From the NCBI GenBank assembly GCA_902494855.1, contig CABUVC010000124.1:1-5060 (forward strand): a stretch of 5,060 nucleotides of DNA. The letters are read 5' to 3'. Position numbers and translations under genes: made by a program. The stretch comes from an uncultured Collinsella sp. (lineage in GTDB: Bacteria; Actinomycetota; Coriobacteriia; Coriobacteriales; Coriobacteriaceae). Below the pieces are notes generated by a model. That model ran no database searches. It saw only the letters and a list, made by a program, of their open reading frames with translations, and had not been told where the DNA came from. Below are positions 4,821-5,060 of this stretch, one piece after another (position 1 is the stretch's first letter; the number at the start of each line of letters is the position of its first letter).

Positions 4821-5060
4821 ATGACCAACGAAGAGCTGCAGAAGGAAATGATCGCAGCCATGAAGGCTAAGGACAAGGTTCGCCTGTCCATCATTCGCCA
4901 GGTTAAGGCCGAAGTGAAGAACATCGAGGTCAACGAGCGTCGCGATGTGACCGAGGAAGACGTCAACAGCATGATCAAGCGTCTGATTAAGCAGACGAGC
5001 GAGACGCTGGAGATGTCCATCAAGGCCGGTACCGACCAGGACCGTACCGACAACCTGACC
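4821..5060 (+). CDS. GatB/YqeY domain protein, N-terminal part
   Basis: The first 80 residues of a YqeY-type protein cut by the window end; family members are usually about 150 residues, so about half is present. The N-terminal pattern, ELQKEMIAAMKAKDKVRLSIIRQVKAEVKN (5-34) and then VTEEDVNSMIKRLIKQTSETLEMSIKAGTDQD (43-74), matches the helical YqeY core, including the AMKAKDKxRLSxxR signature. The domain is related to the tail of the GatB subunit of the tRNA amidotransferase, but the cellular role of stand-alone YqeY is not well defined. The start ATG has GAGGAGG (4806-4812) eight bases upstream, a very strong site. It follows the foldase by 54 bases without a clear terminator, so the two are probably co-transcribed. 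Confidence 0.9.
   Translation, partial: MTNEELQKEMIAAMKAKDKVRLSIIRQVKAEVKNIEVNERRDVTEEDVNSMIKRLIKQTSETLEMSIKAGTDQDRTDNLT

Noticed and set aside
4122..5053. Minus-strand open frames over the foldase and YqeY genes
   Set aside because: Both plus-strand genes have clear motifs and strong ribosome sites; the reverse frames are low-complexity shadows.

Overview
The window reads as a stretch of a moderately GC-rich bacterial chromosome. Protein content (RelB/DinJ antitoxin, galactitol-type EIIA, a parvulin-like foldase with a long Lys/Arg/Ser-rich N-terminus, GatB/YqeY protein), the low-GC-Gram-positive-like strong GGAGG ribosome sites and the dispersed-looking GTCCCTAACTGTC repeats together suggest a gut Actinomycetota of the Coriobacteriia, such as Collinsella. 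That assignment is inference from memory of such genomes, not from a search. Every gene I accept is on the + strand.

Layout. (1) 1-1495: the 3' part of a large unrecognised gene whose product has an alpha-helical, repeat-like N-terminal part, long charged helices and a C-terminal membrane hairpin. It is followed after 41 bases by a tiny, very acidic protein (1537-1728) ending in an aromatic/proline tail, FPDWDLHPP. These look like one transcription unit. (2) 1729-2013: a non-coding stretch packed with inverted repeats, including a perfect 16-bp palindrome and a convincing Rho-independent terminator at 1930-1966. (3) 1961-2822: a compact type II toxin-antitoxin operon. An extended -10 promoter is overlapped by an inverted-repeat operator candidate, then comes a RelB/DinJ-like ribbon-helix-helix antitoxin, translationally coupled by an ATGA overlap to a PIN-domain nuclease. 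(4) 2888-3355: a stand-alone PTS EIIA domain protein with its phospho-acceptor histidine but no EIIB or EIIC beside it. (5) 3356-3542: an intergenic stretch with a tandem 13-base repeat and a small hairpin. (6) 3543-4766: a membrane-anchored SurA/PrsA-like foldase, followed after 54 bases by the start of a GatB/YqeY-domain protein (4821 to the window end).

The TA operon is self-contained: a terminator isolates it from the upstream pair and the promoter/operator lies in the antitoxin leader. No terminator separates the toxin from the EIIA gene, so some read-through is possible. The most unusual items are the unrecognised membrane/coiled-coil protein with its acidic partner, the RelB/DinJ-PIN pairing (PIN toxins more usually go with VapB-type antitoxins), the hairpin-dense intergenic region, and the loss of a usually conserved His in the parvulin domain.
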